From positions 1 to 57,275 of the forward strand of contig CACWWZ010000020.1 in the NCBI GenBank assembly GCA_902764705.1: 57,275 nt of DNA. The letters run 5' to 3'. Both the position numbers and the translations under genes were made by a program. The notes under the pieces are model-generated. The model was not told the origin of the DNA and ran no database searches. It saw only the letters and a program-made list of their open reading frames with translations. Each line of letters opens with the position of its first letter. Within the stretch, counting starts at the first letter, position 1. Of this stretch, positions 30,114 to 38,152 are shown in pieces. The DNA comes from an uncultured Prevotellaceae bacterium. Lineage in GTDB: Bacteria > Bacteroidota > Bacteroidia > Bacteroidales > Bacteroidaceae.

Positions 30114-30515
30114 ATGAAACATGAGTCAATTGTCGTCGTGTACGACAGCTGTCAGGCTATTGCTGAAGAGATAGCCGACAAGTTGGGTGCTGAGACAGTC
30201 AGCGTCCAGAGTTTGAACAACAGGCAGATAGAAAACTGCCAGAGTCTTGTACTTGCCGTAGAGTTTCAGAACGACGGCCCGCTTTCACCACATTGGCAGT
30301 ATGCCTGTCAGATGCTACGTGGTGCCAGTCTGAGTGGTAAGAACGTAGCCGTTATGGTGGCTTTGGGCAATAGTCGGGACAACGGTATCTATGCCGAGTC
30401 ATTTTTCAGTGAACTCAGGCAAAACGGCGCACACATCGTTGGCGAACAGCTCTATGCCGGCACGTCTGGATGGAACACCGACAACTGGATTTGCAGCGTA
30501 TCACCTAACTTGTAA
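30114..30515 (+). CDS. Flavodoxin-like protein lacking the FMN phosphate loop, B12-controlled
   Basis: The ATG at 30114 gives 133 residues. The fold matches the flavodoxin at 29300: IVVVYDSCQAIAEEIADKLG aligns with VVVFGSSTGTCEAIAEKIAQ, but the SSTGT loop that holds FMN phosphate is reduced to YDS. Later segments (VLAVEFQNDGPLSPHWQYAC, VAVMVALGNSRDNGIYAESF, GTSGWNTDNW) follow the flavodoxin order. It is the first gene behind the cobalamin riboswitch. It may act in corrinoid reduction or binding, or have lost flavin binding for a new role. A TTG at 30105 is a weaker start. Confidence 0.75.
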   Translation: MKHESIVVVYDSCQAIAEEIADKLGAETVSVQSLNNRQIENCQSLVLAVEFQNDGPLSPHWQYACQMLRGASLSGKNVAVMVALGNSRDNGIYAESFFSELRQNGAHIVGEQLYAGTSGWNTDNWICSVSPNL

Positions 30516-30537
30516 TCAATAAAACTCTTTACCCATT

Positions 30538-30627
30538 ATGAACTATATCTTTATCGTCGCCTTGGAATTCCTGCTGACATTCTTCGGTGTGGCAATGTTT
30601 ATCAGATATTATAATCACAAGGCATAG
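30538..30627 (+). CDS. Single-pass membrane peptide, 29 aa
   Basis: MNYIFIVALEFLLTFFGVAM then FIRYYNHKA: one hydrophobic helix followed by a short basic tail. The start is 22 bp after the flavodoxin-like gene, under the same cobalamin riboswitch. The size and composition resemble regulatory membrane peptides associated with transporters, but no transporter is next to it. It is real only if conserved in relatives. Confidence 0.5.
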   Translation: MNYIFIVALEFLLTFFGVAMFIRYYNHKA

Positions 30628-30644
30628 GCCGGCAATGAAGTTAT

Positions 30645-30794
30645 TTATTCTGCATAGTCAGATAGATTACGTTTTGCGCCATCACGATATTTGAAGTAGC
30701 TAACCTCATTCCCCTGGTTGTCATAAACTGACTTGCCAACGGTCTTGTAGATGGTGTCGATACGTTGGCGGATATTTGTAAAACTTAAACACAT
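30645..30794 (-). CDS. Small protein, 49 aa (possibly a gene remnant)
   Basis: The ATG at 30794, 6 bp after the TIGR04076 stop, opens MCLSFTNIRQRIDTIYKTVG then KSVYDNQGNEVSYFKYRDGA to a stop. The coding look is good but the family is not recognised. It may be the remaining end of a larger gene, joined to the operon by deletion. Confidence 0.45.
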   Translation of the reverse strand: MCLSFTNIRQRIDTIYKTVGKSVYDNQGNEVSYFKYRDGAKRNLSDYAE

Positions 30795-30800
30795 TTCTGA

Positions 30801-31103
30801 TTACTCAATCACTTCAATATAGAAACTGAACGGACGGAATCCGTCGTTGCAGCTGATCATCGCACTCATGGGGTTCTTCATCCAGCCATCGTAAAAGTTT
30901 CCTTCGCTTCTGGCCAACGATTCCACGAACTCCCGCATGGAGTACCATGCAGAAGGACACATCCCTTCAGGGCATTCACCATTTTCAGAAATCCATTGTT
31001 GTCCCTCTTTGACATCACATGTGTGCTCGATGGGATTCTCATACTTTGCAATCAGGTCAGGATAGACCGTCTGACGTATGGCTGTAATTCTAACCTTGTT
31101 CAT
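30801..31103 (-). CDS. TIGR04076 family protein
   Basis: The 100-residue protein begins MNKVRITAIRQTVYPDLIAK and has FYDGWMKNPMSAMISCNDGF and RPFSFYIEVIE, the TIGR04076 pattern (Cys in ECPEGMCPSAW and ISCNDG). These small cytosolic proteins have no assigned function. It lies 13 bp downstream of the YjbR gene. Confidence 0.8.
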   Translation of the reverse strand: MNKVRITAIRQTVYPDLIAKYENPIEHTCDVKEGQQWISENGECPEGMCPSAWYSMREFVESLARSEGNFYDGWMKNPMSAMISCNDGFRPFSFYIEVIE

Positions 31104-31116
31104 GATTATCGGGTCT

Positions 31117-31485
31117 TTATATATACTTTTGTCGCACTATCTTGGGCAGTTTCGATGCAACAAGATAATACGACTCTTTGATCCATTCCATGACTGACGA
31201 ATCTTCCAACTGCTCGTAATACACATCGTTCCAATGCTTTTTGTTCCAATGCCAAGCCGGTGTCACAGCAGAAAACCGTGCCCTAAGTTCCTCATTTCTG
31301 TCGGGTGCCAGCTTCAGGGCAAGTCTTGGCTCGGAATCCTTTATGTTTTGCTTGTCATTGCCTAACCAAAGACACATGAAGATTTTTCCTTCCAAGCGGA
31401 AGGTGATGTTGTCGTCACCAAATGGCTGGTCTTCGGTTACACCAGGGAGTGACAACGTGTATTCACGTACTTGTTCAATATTCAT
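31117..31485 (-). CDS. MmcQ/YjbR family protein
   Basis: The 122-residue protein shows the YjbR fold and motifs: MNIEQVREYTLSLPGVTEDQ, PFGDDNITFRLEGKIFMCLW, KLAPDRNEELRARF, HWNDVYYEQ, and the C-terminal helix YYLVASKLPKIVRQKY. It is a small double-wing protein thought to bind DNA. The C-terminal 22 residues have a near copy, without the rest of the gene, at 56905-56973. Confidence 0.9.
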   Translation of the reverse strand: MNIEQVREYTLSLPGVTEDQPFGDDNITFRLEGKIFMCLWLGNDKQNIKDSEPRLALKLAPDRNEELRARFSAVTPAWHWNKKHWNDVYYEQLEDSSVMEWIKESYYLVASKLPKIVRQKYI

Positions 31486-31555
31486 ATTTAATAGGGTGGG
31501 CCTTCCGGACTCTATGTTGTTTTTGACTCGTTCTCAGTTGGGAATGACGAAAACG

Positions 31556-32317
31556 TTACTTTCTGACAATCACACTACCGCTGGCCTGATGAGTAGCTAA
31601 TATGAGCACCTCTGCTATCTGCACATGTTCTGGCGCATTGGCGGCATAGACGGCAACGTCAGCTATATCGTCGCCAGTAAGGGGCTTGATACCTTTATAG
31701 ACATTGGCAGCACGATCATGGTCGCCATGGAAACGGATATTGCTGAAGTTTGTCTCCACAAGACCCGGCTTCAGATTGGTGACACGGACGGCGGTGTTGG
31801 CCACATCGATACGCAATCCATCGGAAAGAGCCTTTACTGCGGCCTTCGTGGCACAATACACATTGCCCCCTGCGTATGCGGCATCGCCAGCAACAGAACC
31901 CACATTGATAATGTGTCCGCGATTGCGCTGCACCATACCCGGTACAATGAGCCTCGTCATCGTCAACAGACCTTTGATGTTGGTATCAATCATGGTCTCC
32001 CAATCGTCGAGACTGCCTTCGTATTCCGGCTCCAGTCCAAGAGCCAGCCCTGCATTGTTCACCAACACATCGGTCTCCTGCCACTCTGCAGGCAGCGTCT
32101 CGATGTATTTCTTAGCCATTTCGCGATCTCTCACGTCGAAGGTCAAAGTCAACACGTCAGCACCCTTTCTCGTCAGTTCCTTCCTGATGTCTGCCAGACG
32201 GCTTTCGTTTCTTCCTGTTAGAATCACTCTGTCACCGTTCCCGGCAAATTTCCTTGCACAAGCCAGACCAATTCCGCTTGTTGCGCCTGTAATTAAAACA
32301 ACCCTATTCATATCCAT
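31556..32317 (-). CDS. Short-chain dehydrogenase/reductase (YdfG-like)
   Basis: The 253-residue classical SDR has the NADP-binding TGATSGIG, NNAG, a catalytic Ser in INVGSVAGDAAY, YCATK, and RVTNLKPGLVETNF. This matches the YdfG/serine 3-dehydrogenase-like group, which oxidises hydroxy acids. The start is at 32317 (MDMNRVV) or two codons later. It is expressed from the consensus promoter at 32335-32366. Confidence 0.92.
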   Translation of the reverse strand: MDMNRVVLITGATSGIGLACARKFAGNGDRVILTGRNESRLADIRKELTRKGADVLTLTFDVRDREMAKKYIETLPAEWQETDVLVNNAGLALGLEPEYEGSLDDWETMIDTNIKGLLTMTRLIVPGMVQRNRGHIINVGSVAGDAAYAGGNVYCATKAAVKALSDGLRIDVANTAVRVTNLKPGLVETNFSNIRFHGDHDRAANVYKGIKPLTGDDIADVAVYAANAPEHVQIAEVLILATHQASGSVIVRK

Positions 32318-32334
32318 TTATGTTAGTTTGGTTG

Positions 32335-32366
32335 CAAAGTTATGAATTGTTTTTCAAATCGCCAAA
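32335..32366 (-). promoter_or_regulatory. Promoter of the SDR gene
   Basis: Minus strand TTTG (32363-32366), 20 bp, TAACTTTG (32335-32342). Confidence 0.8.
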
Positions 32367-32425
32367 TTTTAGCAATATCAAAATTCTACCCGATAGGCGA
32401 TATTCGGGAATGACAGTGAGGTGAA

Positions 32426-33312
32426 TTGGTCGACTGCGGTGAGCGCCAGGCCATTGGTGATGTGCTGTTGACGGGTGCTACGGGCTATTTGGGTATGCAC
32501 ATGCTAAACGAACTGCTGACCAACTATGAGGGTCGAATCTTCTGTCCGCTACGCGCAAAAATTGGTGAGGACGCGATGCATCGCCTGAAGACCATGTTCT
32601 ACTATTACTTTGGCAAGACGCCAGCCTTTGAGCGCATTGACAGCCGTGTCACTGCCTTTGCTGCTGAGGTGACGCAACCTGATGCCCTCGACGGATTGAG
32701 TGGACAGTTTATGGTAGTCAACTGCGTGGCCAATGTGAAGCACTTCTCTGCCGGCAACGACATCGAGATGGTGAACATCGAGTCGGTGCGCCACCTGATT
32801 ACCTATTGTCTGCGCACAGGGTCGCGCCTGATTCATATCTCCACTACCAGCATAGCAGGACTGAGCGTCGACGGTGTGCCTGGTCCCGACGTGAAGCTTT
32901 CGGAACAAACCCTCTGGCTGGGACAGAACATCGACGAGAACAAGTATGTGTATTCGAAGTTCAAGGCTGAGGAACTGGTGCTCGACGCCATTGCCCACCA
33001 CGGGCTGAATGCCAAATCGCCGATATCCTCAACGGCTTAGCCACTGCCGGCATCAACCTTCGCAGGGTGGAAAAAGAGGAGTTCCAACAGGCTCTTGACC
33101 GTATGATGGAGAATCCAGACCTTGTCACTTTGTTGCGTCCGCTGATGGCCTATAACCTCAGCAGTACGTATGAAATGCGCTGGATAGAATCGACCAACGA
33201 ATACACCACACAAGTGCTCTATCGCTTTGGTTTCCAGTGGCCCCCCACTGCCCGCGGCTATGTGAGCCGATTCGTGGATACCATATCAGACTTCGATTAT
33301 TTCTCAGTCTGA
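32426..33312 (+). pseudogene. Remnant of an NRPS-like thioester reductase domain
   Basis: The first frame (to about 33015) reads DVLLTGATGYLGMHMLNELL (NADPH loop of a terminal reductase domain), VVNCVANVKHFSAGNDIEMV, IHISTTSIAG and YVYSKFKAEELVLDAI. It should continue for about 100 more residues, but instead shifts frame into ADILNGLATAGINLRRVEKE and STNEYTTQVLYRFGFQWPPT, the normal C-terminus of the same family. Adenylation and carrier domains upstream are missing. What remains is the end of a multidomain peptide synthetase with an internal deletion. Confidence 0.8.
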
Positions 33313-33390
33313 TACCAAAGTTTCCTTATAGATTTTTCCTTCTTGGGGAACTATTCTGTGATAAATAGCACGAAAAACAATGAAAATAAT

Positions 33391-33421
33391 TTTGTGGAAT
33401 CGTGAAAATAATGTATTTTTG
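33391..33421 (+). promoter_or_regulatory. Promoter of the HU-like gene
   Basis: TTTG (33391-33394), 19 bp, TATTTTTG (33414-33421). It predicts a ~155-nt leader that contains the four tandem palindromes. Confidence 0.8.
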
Positions 33422-33435
33422 CAGGGTGAAAGTTT

Positions 33436-33519
33436 ATGTTTCCAGTGCAGAAACATAAGTTTCCGGTGCAGAGACATATGTTTTCGGATTAGAAACATAA
33501 GTTTTCGGCGCAGAAATAT
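33436..33519 (+). repeat. Four tandem 21-bp palindromic repeats in a 5' leader
   Basis: Units start at 33436, 33457, 33478 and 33499, each exactly 21 bp, of the form AWGTTTYCnGnGCAGAAACAT. Each has inverted arms such as ATGTTTC / GAAACAT. They lie between the promoter at 33414 and the HU-like gene, and in RNA could form a row of small hairpins. Confidence 0.85.
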
Positions 33520-33580
33520 AAAATAGTTCGAAGGAGCAGAAAATTGATATAGGATATTAATAACAAAAACTACAAGGAAT

Positions 33581-34225
33581 ATGCCAAAATACATTTTACA
33601 GGAACTCCCAGGAGAGATGACCGATGGAAAGAAAATCGTATATCCAAAGATGCAGACTTACTCTCTGCACGACTACGAAACGGTGATTGAACACATGCGC
33701 GACTATGCCGGCAGCATTAGTGACGGCATGATCAGGGCCGTCTTCGATGCGCTGCTGTCTGTCATGAAAAGCTGGATGCCAATGGGGCACAACATTAAAA
33801 TAGACGGGTTGGGCGTGTTCTCGCTGACATTGGGTTTCGATGAATCGAGCCTGTCGGAAAAGGCAGAATTGAAGAACGTCGATAATGATCCGAAAACCAA
33901 ATACAGGCACGTCTGCATCAAGGGCATCAACTTCAAGCTTGATCAGAAACTGTTGCAGGCGTTGAATAAGGAGGCCACTTTCGAGCGTGGAGAGTCTGAC
34001 GTCCAGGTGCCGCAGAAGACAACGCTCACTCGCGAAGAACGAATAGCAAGAGCCAAAGCCATTATAGCGAAGAACGGCTTCATGACACTATACGACTATG
34101 CCAACGCCACCCACCAGAGCCGTTCCGTTGCCTCCAAAGACCTCCGTCAAATCGTCGCCGACCCCACCTCAGGAATCACCACTCGTGGCAACCATTCGCA
34201 TAAGGTGTGGGTAGCGAAGGATTAA
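33581..34225 (+). CDS. HU-family DNA-binding protein with C-terminal extension (TIGR01201-like)
   Basis: The 214-residue protein begins MPKYILQELPGEMTDGKKIV. An HU/IHF-like core (about residues 20-125: HNIKIDGLGVFSLTLGF is the family strand motif) is followed by a linker and a winged-helix-like C-terminal part (LTREERIARAKAIIAKNGFM, DYANATHQSRSVASKDLRQI). This is the Bacteroidales histone-like family related to HU. It probably binds and bends DNA. It has an unusually long, repeat-rich leader. Confidence 0.88.
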   Translation: MPKYILQELPGEMTDGKKIVYPKMQTYSLHDYETVIEHMRDYAGSISDGMIRAVFDALLSVMKSWMPMGHNIKIDGLGVFSLTLGFDESSLSEKAELKNVDNDPKTKYRHVCIKGINFKLDQKLLQALNKEATFERGESDVQVPQKTTLTREERIARAKAIIAKNGFMTLYDYANATHQSRSVASKDLRQIVADPTSGITTRGNHSHKVWVAKD

Positions 34226-34794
34226 GGTATTTGTCTAATTGCCTTGAGGCATTTCTGTTTATCTTTCTCAGACAATTGCGGATGCATGACGGTACCGCCA
34301 CGTTCGATGGTGGCGACAATCTTGAAACCGGAATAGCGGCAGATTTCACGCATGGCACTGATGGCACCACGGGACTGCCTGAACCAGAAATTCCAAGGCC
34401 AAGGCGTGGTGCAAGTGCTGAGGAGAATGCACTTCTTGCCCTTCATCAAGGGTTCTGGGAAACGGGGCGTGTCGCGCATCATACCATAGACAATACGGTC
34501 AAAAAGCAGTTTCATCTGTCCTGGGATGTTACCCCAATAGCAGGGCGCTCCCATGATGATGGCATCGGCCTCCTGCATCATCTTCAATACCCGTTGAGAG
34601 TCATCCTCAGCTATTGAACACTTCAACTTCGTGCGACAGGCCATACAGCCAATGCATGGCTTTATGTTTAGGTCATTGGTATAAACCATCTGCACCTTGT
34701 CGCCTCTCTGTTCTGCTTCTTCACGCATGATGTCGAGCATCTGCGAAATCAAACCCTTTTTTCGTGGGCTTCCGTTTATTATTAGTATGTTCAT
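34222..34794 (-). CDS. Flavodoxin-fold NAD(P)H-dependent oxidoreductase with Cys motif
   Basis: The 190-residue protein opens MNILIINGSPRKKGLISQML (FMN loop), then CIGCMACRTKLKC (four Cys) and IIMGAPCYWGNIPGQMKLLF. It is the third member of this family in the window (others at 1730 and 14530). It is cytosolic, with a probable role in quinone or nitro-compound reduction. It overlaps the HU-like gene by 4 bp at convergent ends. Confidence 0.87.
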   Translation of the reverse strand: MNILIINGSPRKKGLISQMLDIMREEAEQRGDKVQMVYTNDLNIKPCIGCMACRTKLKCSIAEDDSQRVLKMMQEADAIIMGAPCYWGNIPGQMKLLFDRIVYGMMRDTPRFPEPLMKGKKCILLSTCTTPWPWNFWFRQSRGAISAMREICRYSGFKIVATIERGGTVMHPQLSEKDKQKCLKAIRQIP

Positions 34795-34852
34795 AACTTT
34801 CTGTTTCCATCTATTGTTTGGTTGTCACTTTAGTTTACCGTTTAGAATCCTG

Positions 34853-35224
34853 TTACGGACGCATTTCACGGCAGGTTTGTAATATCATGTGCTCAAAGCA
34901 GAAATCAAGGAAGTCTGTTCGTAAGTCTTCCTCCTTCAATTCCAATCGTTCCACGATGTTTAGTGACAGACGTCTAACGGATGAGTTCTCTGCCTGCATG
35001 GCTTGGTCAATGAATTTGTCGAGTATCACCTGAAGTTGCGACAATTCTTCTCTGCTGGCTTTGGTCAGTCCCCACAAAGCACTCCTTGCCACGCGGTAGT
35101 CCTGACTGAATGCATACTGATGAGCAAAACCGAGGAAGTTGCCCATAGCTTTCACCTCTTGGTAAATCTCTTGGGCACCTCCCTCGCTGAATGTTTGTCT
35201 AAGTCTTTCTTTGGTTATGGGCAT
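34853..35224 (-). CDS. HEAT-like helical protein, 123 aa
   Basis: An all-helical protein with repeats suggestive of HEAT/ARM units (YRVARSALWGLTKASREELS, ENSSVRRLSLNIVERLELKE). I know of similar Bacteroidales proteins but no function. No signal peptide. It is 13 bp downstream of the lipoprotein hydrolase gene and probably cotranscribed. Confidence 0.65.
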   Translation of the reverse strand: MPITKERLRQTFSEGGAQEIYQEVKAMGNFLGFAHQYAFSQDYRVARSALWGLTKASREELSQLQVILDKFIDQAMQAENSSVRRLSLNIVERLELKEEDLRTDFLDFCFEHMILQTCREMRP

Positions 35225-35236
35225 AAAATCAATTAT

Positions 35237-36121
35237 TCATTTGATAAAAGTCTTTAGTTTGTGGTTGAACATAGCAGGTTGTTCCATGTGTATGAAGTGC
35301 CCGCATGTAGTCAATTCCGTATAGTTGAGGTTGGGATACAGACGTTCCATCTTCTGCTTGTTGTCAGGATCAAGACCGCTGTTCTGCGTGCAGATAACCA
35401 GCACAGGCAGAGAAATCGGGCGATTATTCCACCACTTCTTTTCTACAAGGTGTTGCATCGTGCTTGAAGCGACATACTGTGGTGTCTCGGGCATCACAGA
35501 CATGGCATAGTCGTTGATCTCCTGAGGTGTATCCTTTCCAGCCAACGACGACACAAAGCCCGTGATGACATCGCGACATTCTGGACCATCGAAGGAATGG
35601 CCAAACTGATTCACAGCCTCAACATACTCAGGTGTCTCAGTACCATCATAGAAGCAATAAACGCCATCTACATCTACCAAAGCGCCTTTGTGACCAGTCG
35701 CCATAAGTGTCTGACGACATACGGGCGTCCCAAGACTATGACCTACGAAGACTGCATCCTTAATACCATTCGAATTCAGCACTTCATCAATGGCATGTGC
35801 AAAGAAGTCGAGCGTGTAGTCCACATGCGGCTTATCGCTCTGTCCGTATCCTGGCAAATCGATGAATACGAGTTGCAGGTCTTTCTCATCACGAAAAGCC
35901 TCGAACTGCTTCTCCCATGTGTTCATGTCACAACCAAAGCCGTGAACAAAACAGATGGTCTTTGCATCTGCTTGGCTATTTGTTATCTTATAATGTACGC
36001 GAATACTATCGTCGATAGTCACGTACTCTGATTTTAGTTCGCTGAGTGTCTGCGGCTGGCTTCCACAGCTTGCCAGCAACAGCGCGAATAAATATAATAC
36101 TACTTTCTTTATTTGTTTCAT
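35237..36121 (-). CDS. Alpha/beta hydrolase lipoprotein
   Basis: The 294-residue protein has a lipoprotein signal (YLFALLLAS-C) and an alpha/beta hydrolase domain: FVHGFGCDMNTWEKQF (oxyanion loop), VGHSLGTPV (nucleophile Ser), LDPDN (acid) and CGHFIHMEQP (His). It is anchored in the envelope. The substrate is unknown; the fold fits small esters or lactones. Confidence 0.88.
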   Translation of the reverse strand: MKQIKKVVLYLFALLLASCGSQPQTLSELKSEYVTIDDSIRVHYKITNSQADAKTICFVHGFGCDMNTWEKQFEAFRDEKDLQLVFIDLPGYGQSDKPHVDYTLDFFAHAIDEVLNSNGIKDAVFVGHSLGTPVCRQTLMATGHKGALVDVDGVYCFYDGTETPEYVEAVNQFGHSFDGPECRDVITGFVSSLAGKDTPQEINDYAMSVMPETPQYVASSTMQHLVEKKWWNNRPISLPVLVICTQNSGLDPDNKQKMERLYPNLNYTELTTCGHFIHMEQPAMFNHKLKTFIK

Positions 36122-36199
36122 TGATCAACTTTACTTCATTGTTTTTTAAGACCAGGATAATAACACCATGCGATAAAGGCAGGGAAATCTTTTCTTTGT
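36122..36199. other. Short spacer, possible gene-end remnant
   Basis: On the minus strand FPAFIAWCYYPGLK and a stop can be read at 36147-36190, which looks like a protein C-terminus, but there is nothing to support it beyond appearance. Confidence 0.25.
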
Positions 36200-36934
36200 T
36201 TAAAGAATAAAGCTGCGTGGATAAAAATCGCTATAGAAGCGGCCATCGGTGGCGGTGAACTTCAGAACACAATAGTTGGGGTCGGTCACACCGCCTGGGT
36301 AGTATTGCTCGTCACCCTCATGCCAGATCATTTCTTTCGAAGCGGCATCCGTCAGCACCTCCATTGTGCCACGAAGCATCATACCCTTGAAACCTTCGAC
36401 ATCGCAGAAATAGATGCAGGCCTTGGGATTCGCCTTGTAGTGAGCCACACGCAATGAAAAGGTGTTGGTGGTAAAGTAGAACGTCTTGATGCCCTCTCGC
36501 TTACGTGGTGCCAGCATGGCCTTGGTACAGGGATAGCCTTCGTTATCTACTGATGATATGAAGGCGATGGGGAGCTTATCGGCCATCTGGGCAATAAGCT
36601 CCTTAACGCCTGCCAAAGCGGGATTGACTTTCATGGCCTCATCATCGTTTATAGTAAGTGCCTTACGCCAACGTTTCAGGTTGGGGAAGTACATCTTCAT
36701 CTGGCCGATATACTCCTCTTTTGTAATCGGGTTGGGCAAACCCTCGTTCACAGCACTTACGAACTGGGCACAATGCTCAATCATTTCTTCCATCGTGCAG
36801 TCCTGCAAGAACTTACCGTCCTTATAGCAGTACATGCAATAATCTTCGTTCTTACTTCCATCGGCATTGGTGCCGAGAACCTCGTCAGTTAGTGGCATGC
36901 CGCAACTCTGACAAAATTTCAAATCTTTTTCCAT
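36200..36934 (-). CDS. Zinc-ribbon plus pyridoxamine-phosphate-oxidase-like protein
   Basis: The ATG at 36934 gives 244 residues. The N-terminal ~75 residues are a zinc-binding ribbon (FCQSCGMPL, CMYCYKDGK) of the kind often attached to regulators. From residue 110 a PNPOx-like split barrel follows (PIAFISSVDNEGYPCTKAML, FYFTTNTFSLRVAHYKANPK, CIYFCDVEGFKGMMLRG). FMN or haem binding is likely. The role is unknown but the pair of domains is common in gut anaerobes. The in-frame region upstream of 36934 contains the promoter and is not coding. Confidence 0.85.
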   Translation of the reverse strand: MEKDLKFCQSCGMPLTDEVLGTNADGSKNEDYCMYCYKDGKFLQDCTMEEMIEHCAQFVSAVNEGLPNPITKEEYIGQMKMYFPNLKRWRKALTINDDEAMKVNPALAGVKELIAQMADKLPIAFISSVDNEGYPCTKAMLAPRKREGIKTFYFTTNTFSLRVAHYKANPKACIYFCDVEGFKGMMLRGTMEVLTDAASKEMIWHEGDEQYYPGGVTDPNYCVLKFTATDGRFYSDFYPRSFIL

Positions 36935-36966
36935 ATTTCTAATTTTATTTTTTTCGTTAGACGATG

Positions 36967-36998
36967 CAAAATTACAAATAGTTGCGGACTTTGTCAAA
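36967..36998 (-). promoter_or_regulatory. Promoter of the zinc-ribbon PNPOx gene
   Basis: Minus strand TTTG (36995-36998), 20 bp, TAATTTTG (36967-36974). Spacer and flanks resemble the promoter at 23013-23044 (GCAACTATTTG; GAATATCCCA further up). Confidence 0.8.
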
Positions 36999-37112
36999 TC
37001 TTTGGGATATTCTTTGACCTAAAGGTGCAAAGTGTGGCGTTGCGAACTGCACGATTCTGTGACGAATGGTCTATCTACTACGAATAAAATGACTTTCTTC
37101 AACCTGAAAGTC

Positions 37113-38138
37113 TTATTCGGGCTTTGCCCAGAAGAAATCGGGGTCGGTGGTGTCGCACTTCCAGTTGTCGTTGACAAATCCCACAGGAATCAGACGAATA
37201 TCTTCCTCTGCAGGATTGGGACGATAGTCGCTCTCTGGGTTGAAACGACTGTATTTCTTGCAGACAAAATAGTAGAGGTTCTTCGACATATAACCATACA
37301 GATAGCCCTCCTTGGTCTGTTTCTCACTGTGATTCCAGTTGGCTGTCTCACAGAGCACCAGCGGCTGGTCGTTTATCATTCGTTCGCGCACTTCGGCAAT
37401 GCTGAGCATCGTGCCGTTCTCGTCCATCACCCAGGCATCATTCGTGGGGTCTATCCAGAGCCACTTTTGCAACTGACTTGACCACACCGCATTGATGACA
37501 TGACACTCACCGTCGTTGATGATCTTCGACAACTCGTCGCCCTGACCTGCAACGGAGTCGAGCTTCAAATAATCGCGCACCACACTTAGTCGATAGTCAT
37601 CTTTCGGCATATAAGTGAATTTGACATCCAACCGTACAGAATCCTTAGCGTAGGAAGCCGACTTCCTGAGTACGTGGAGCGGCGTCTTCTCCTTGACCGC
37701 TGTCAACAGAGCTTGGTACGTTTTGTCCTTACGCAGTGACGTGAGGTCGTTGTCATAGAGCATATTGTTGTAATCTTTATAACCAAGAGCCACCGCCTGT
37801 TCCAGCGCCTTTAGTGCCTGTTTCTTTTGTTTTGAAACGGCATAGCAGCAAGCCAAGTCGTAGTAGTAAGGAGCGTTGAGCTGTCTGACGACTGCTTCGG
37901 AGATATTCGCCACCTTGTAAATAGTGGTCGTGTCAATCAGATTGATAAGGGTGGTAAGCGGAGCAATTGCTTCTTTGTATTTGCCCTCTCTGATGAAGCT
38001 CTTATAGGCGGTTTCATGCTGTGTCGTCACCGTCTGGAACTCAACCACTTGCTTGGGTTGACCTTCGGCACTCATCACAAGTGCAAACATCATGGTCAAC
38101 ATGACCAGACCTTTCTTTGTTAATTCTTTCGTTTTCAT
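37113..38138 (-). CDS. TPR plus transglutaminase-like protein with the catalytic core deleted
   Basis: The 341-residue protein has a signal peptide (ending SAEG-QP) and TPR-like repeats (YKSFIREGKYKEAIAPLTTL, YYDLACCYAVSKQKKQALKA). It then enters the transglutaminase-like domain at LDSVAGQGDELSKI. Directly after this comes DGECHVINAVWSSQLQKWLW and DPTNDAWVMDENGTMLS, the His/Asp end of the domain. In relatives about 60-70 residues with the catalytic Cys (RGVNCR-like) lie between. That segment is missing although the frame is intact, so the product should be catalytically dead. Confidence 0.75.
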   Translation of the reverse strand: MKTKELTKKGLVMLTMMFALVMSAEGQPKQVVEFQTVTTQHETAYKSFIREGKYKEAIAPLTTLINLIDTTTIYKVANISEAVVRQLNAPYYYDLACCYAVSKQKKQALKALEQAVALGYKDYNNMLYDNDLTSLRKDKTYQALLTAVKEKTPLHVLRKSASYAKDSVRLDVKFTYMPKDDYRLSVVRDYLKLDSVAGQGDELSKIINDGECHVINAVWSSQLQKWLWIDPTNDAWVMDENGTMLSIAEVRERMINDQPLVLCETANWNHSEKQTKEGYLYGYMSKNLYYFVCKKYSRFNPESDYRPNPAEEDIRLIPVGFVNDNWKCDTTDPDFFWAKPE

Positions 38139-38152
38139 ACCTAATGATATTT

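Noticed and set aside
33436-33519. CRISPR-like short repeats
   Set aside because: The 21-bp units are directly adjacent with no spacers, and no cas gene is present; they are tandem palindromes.
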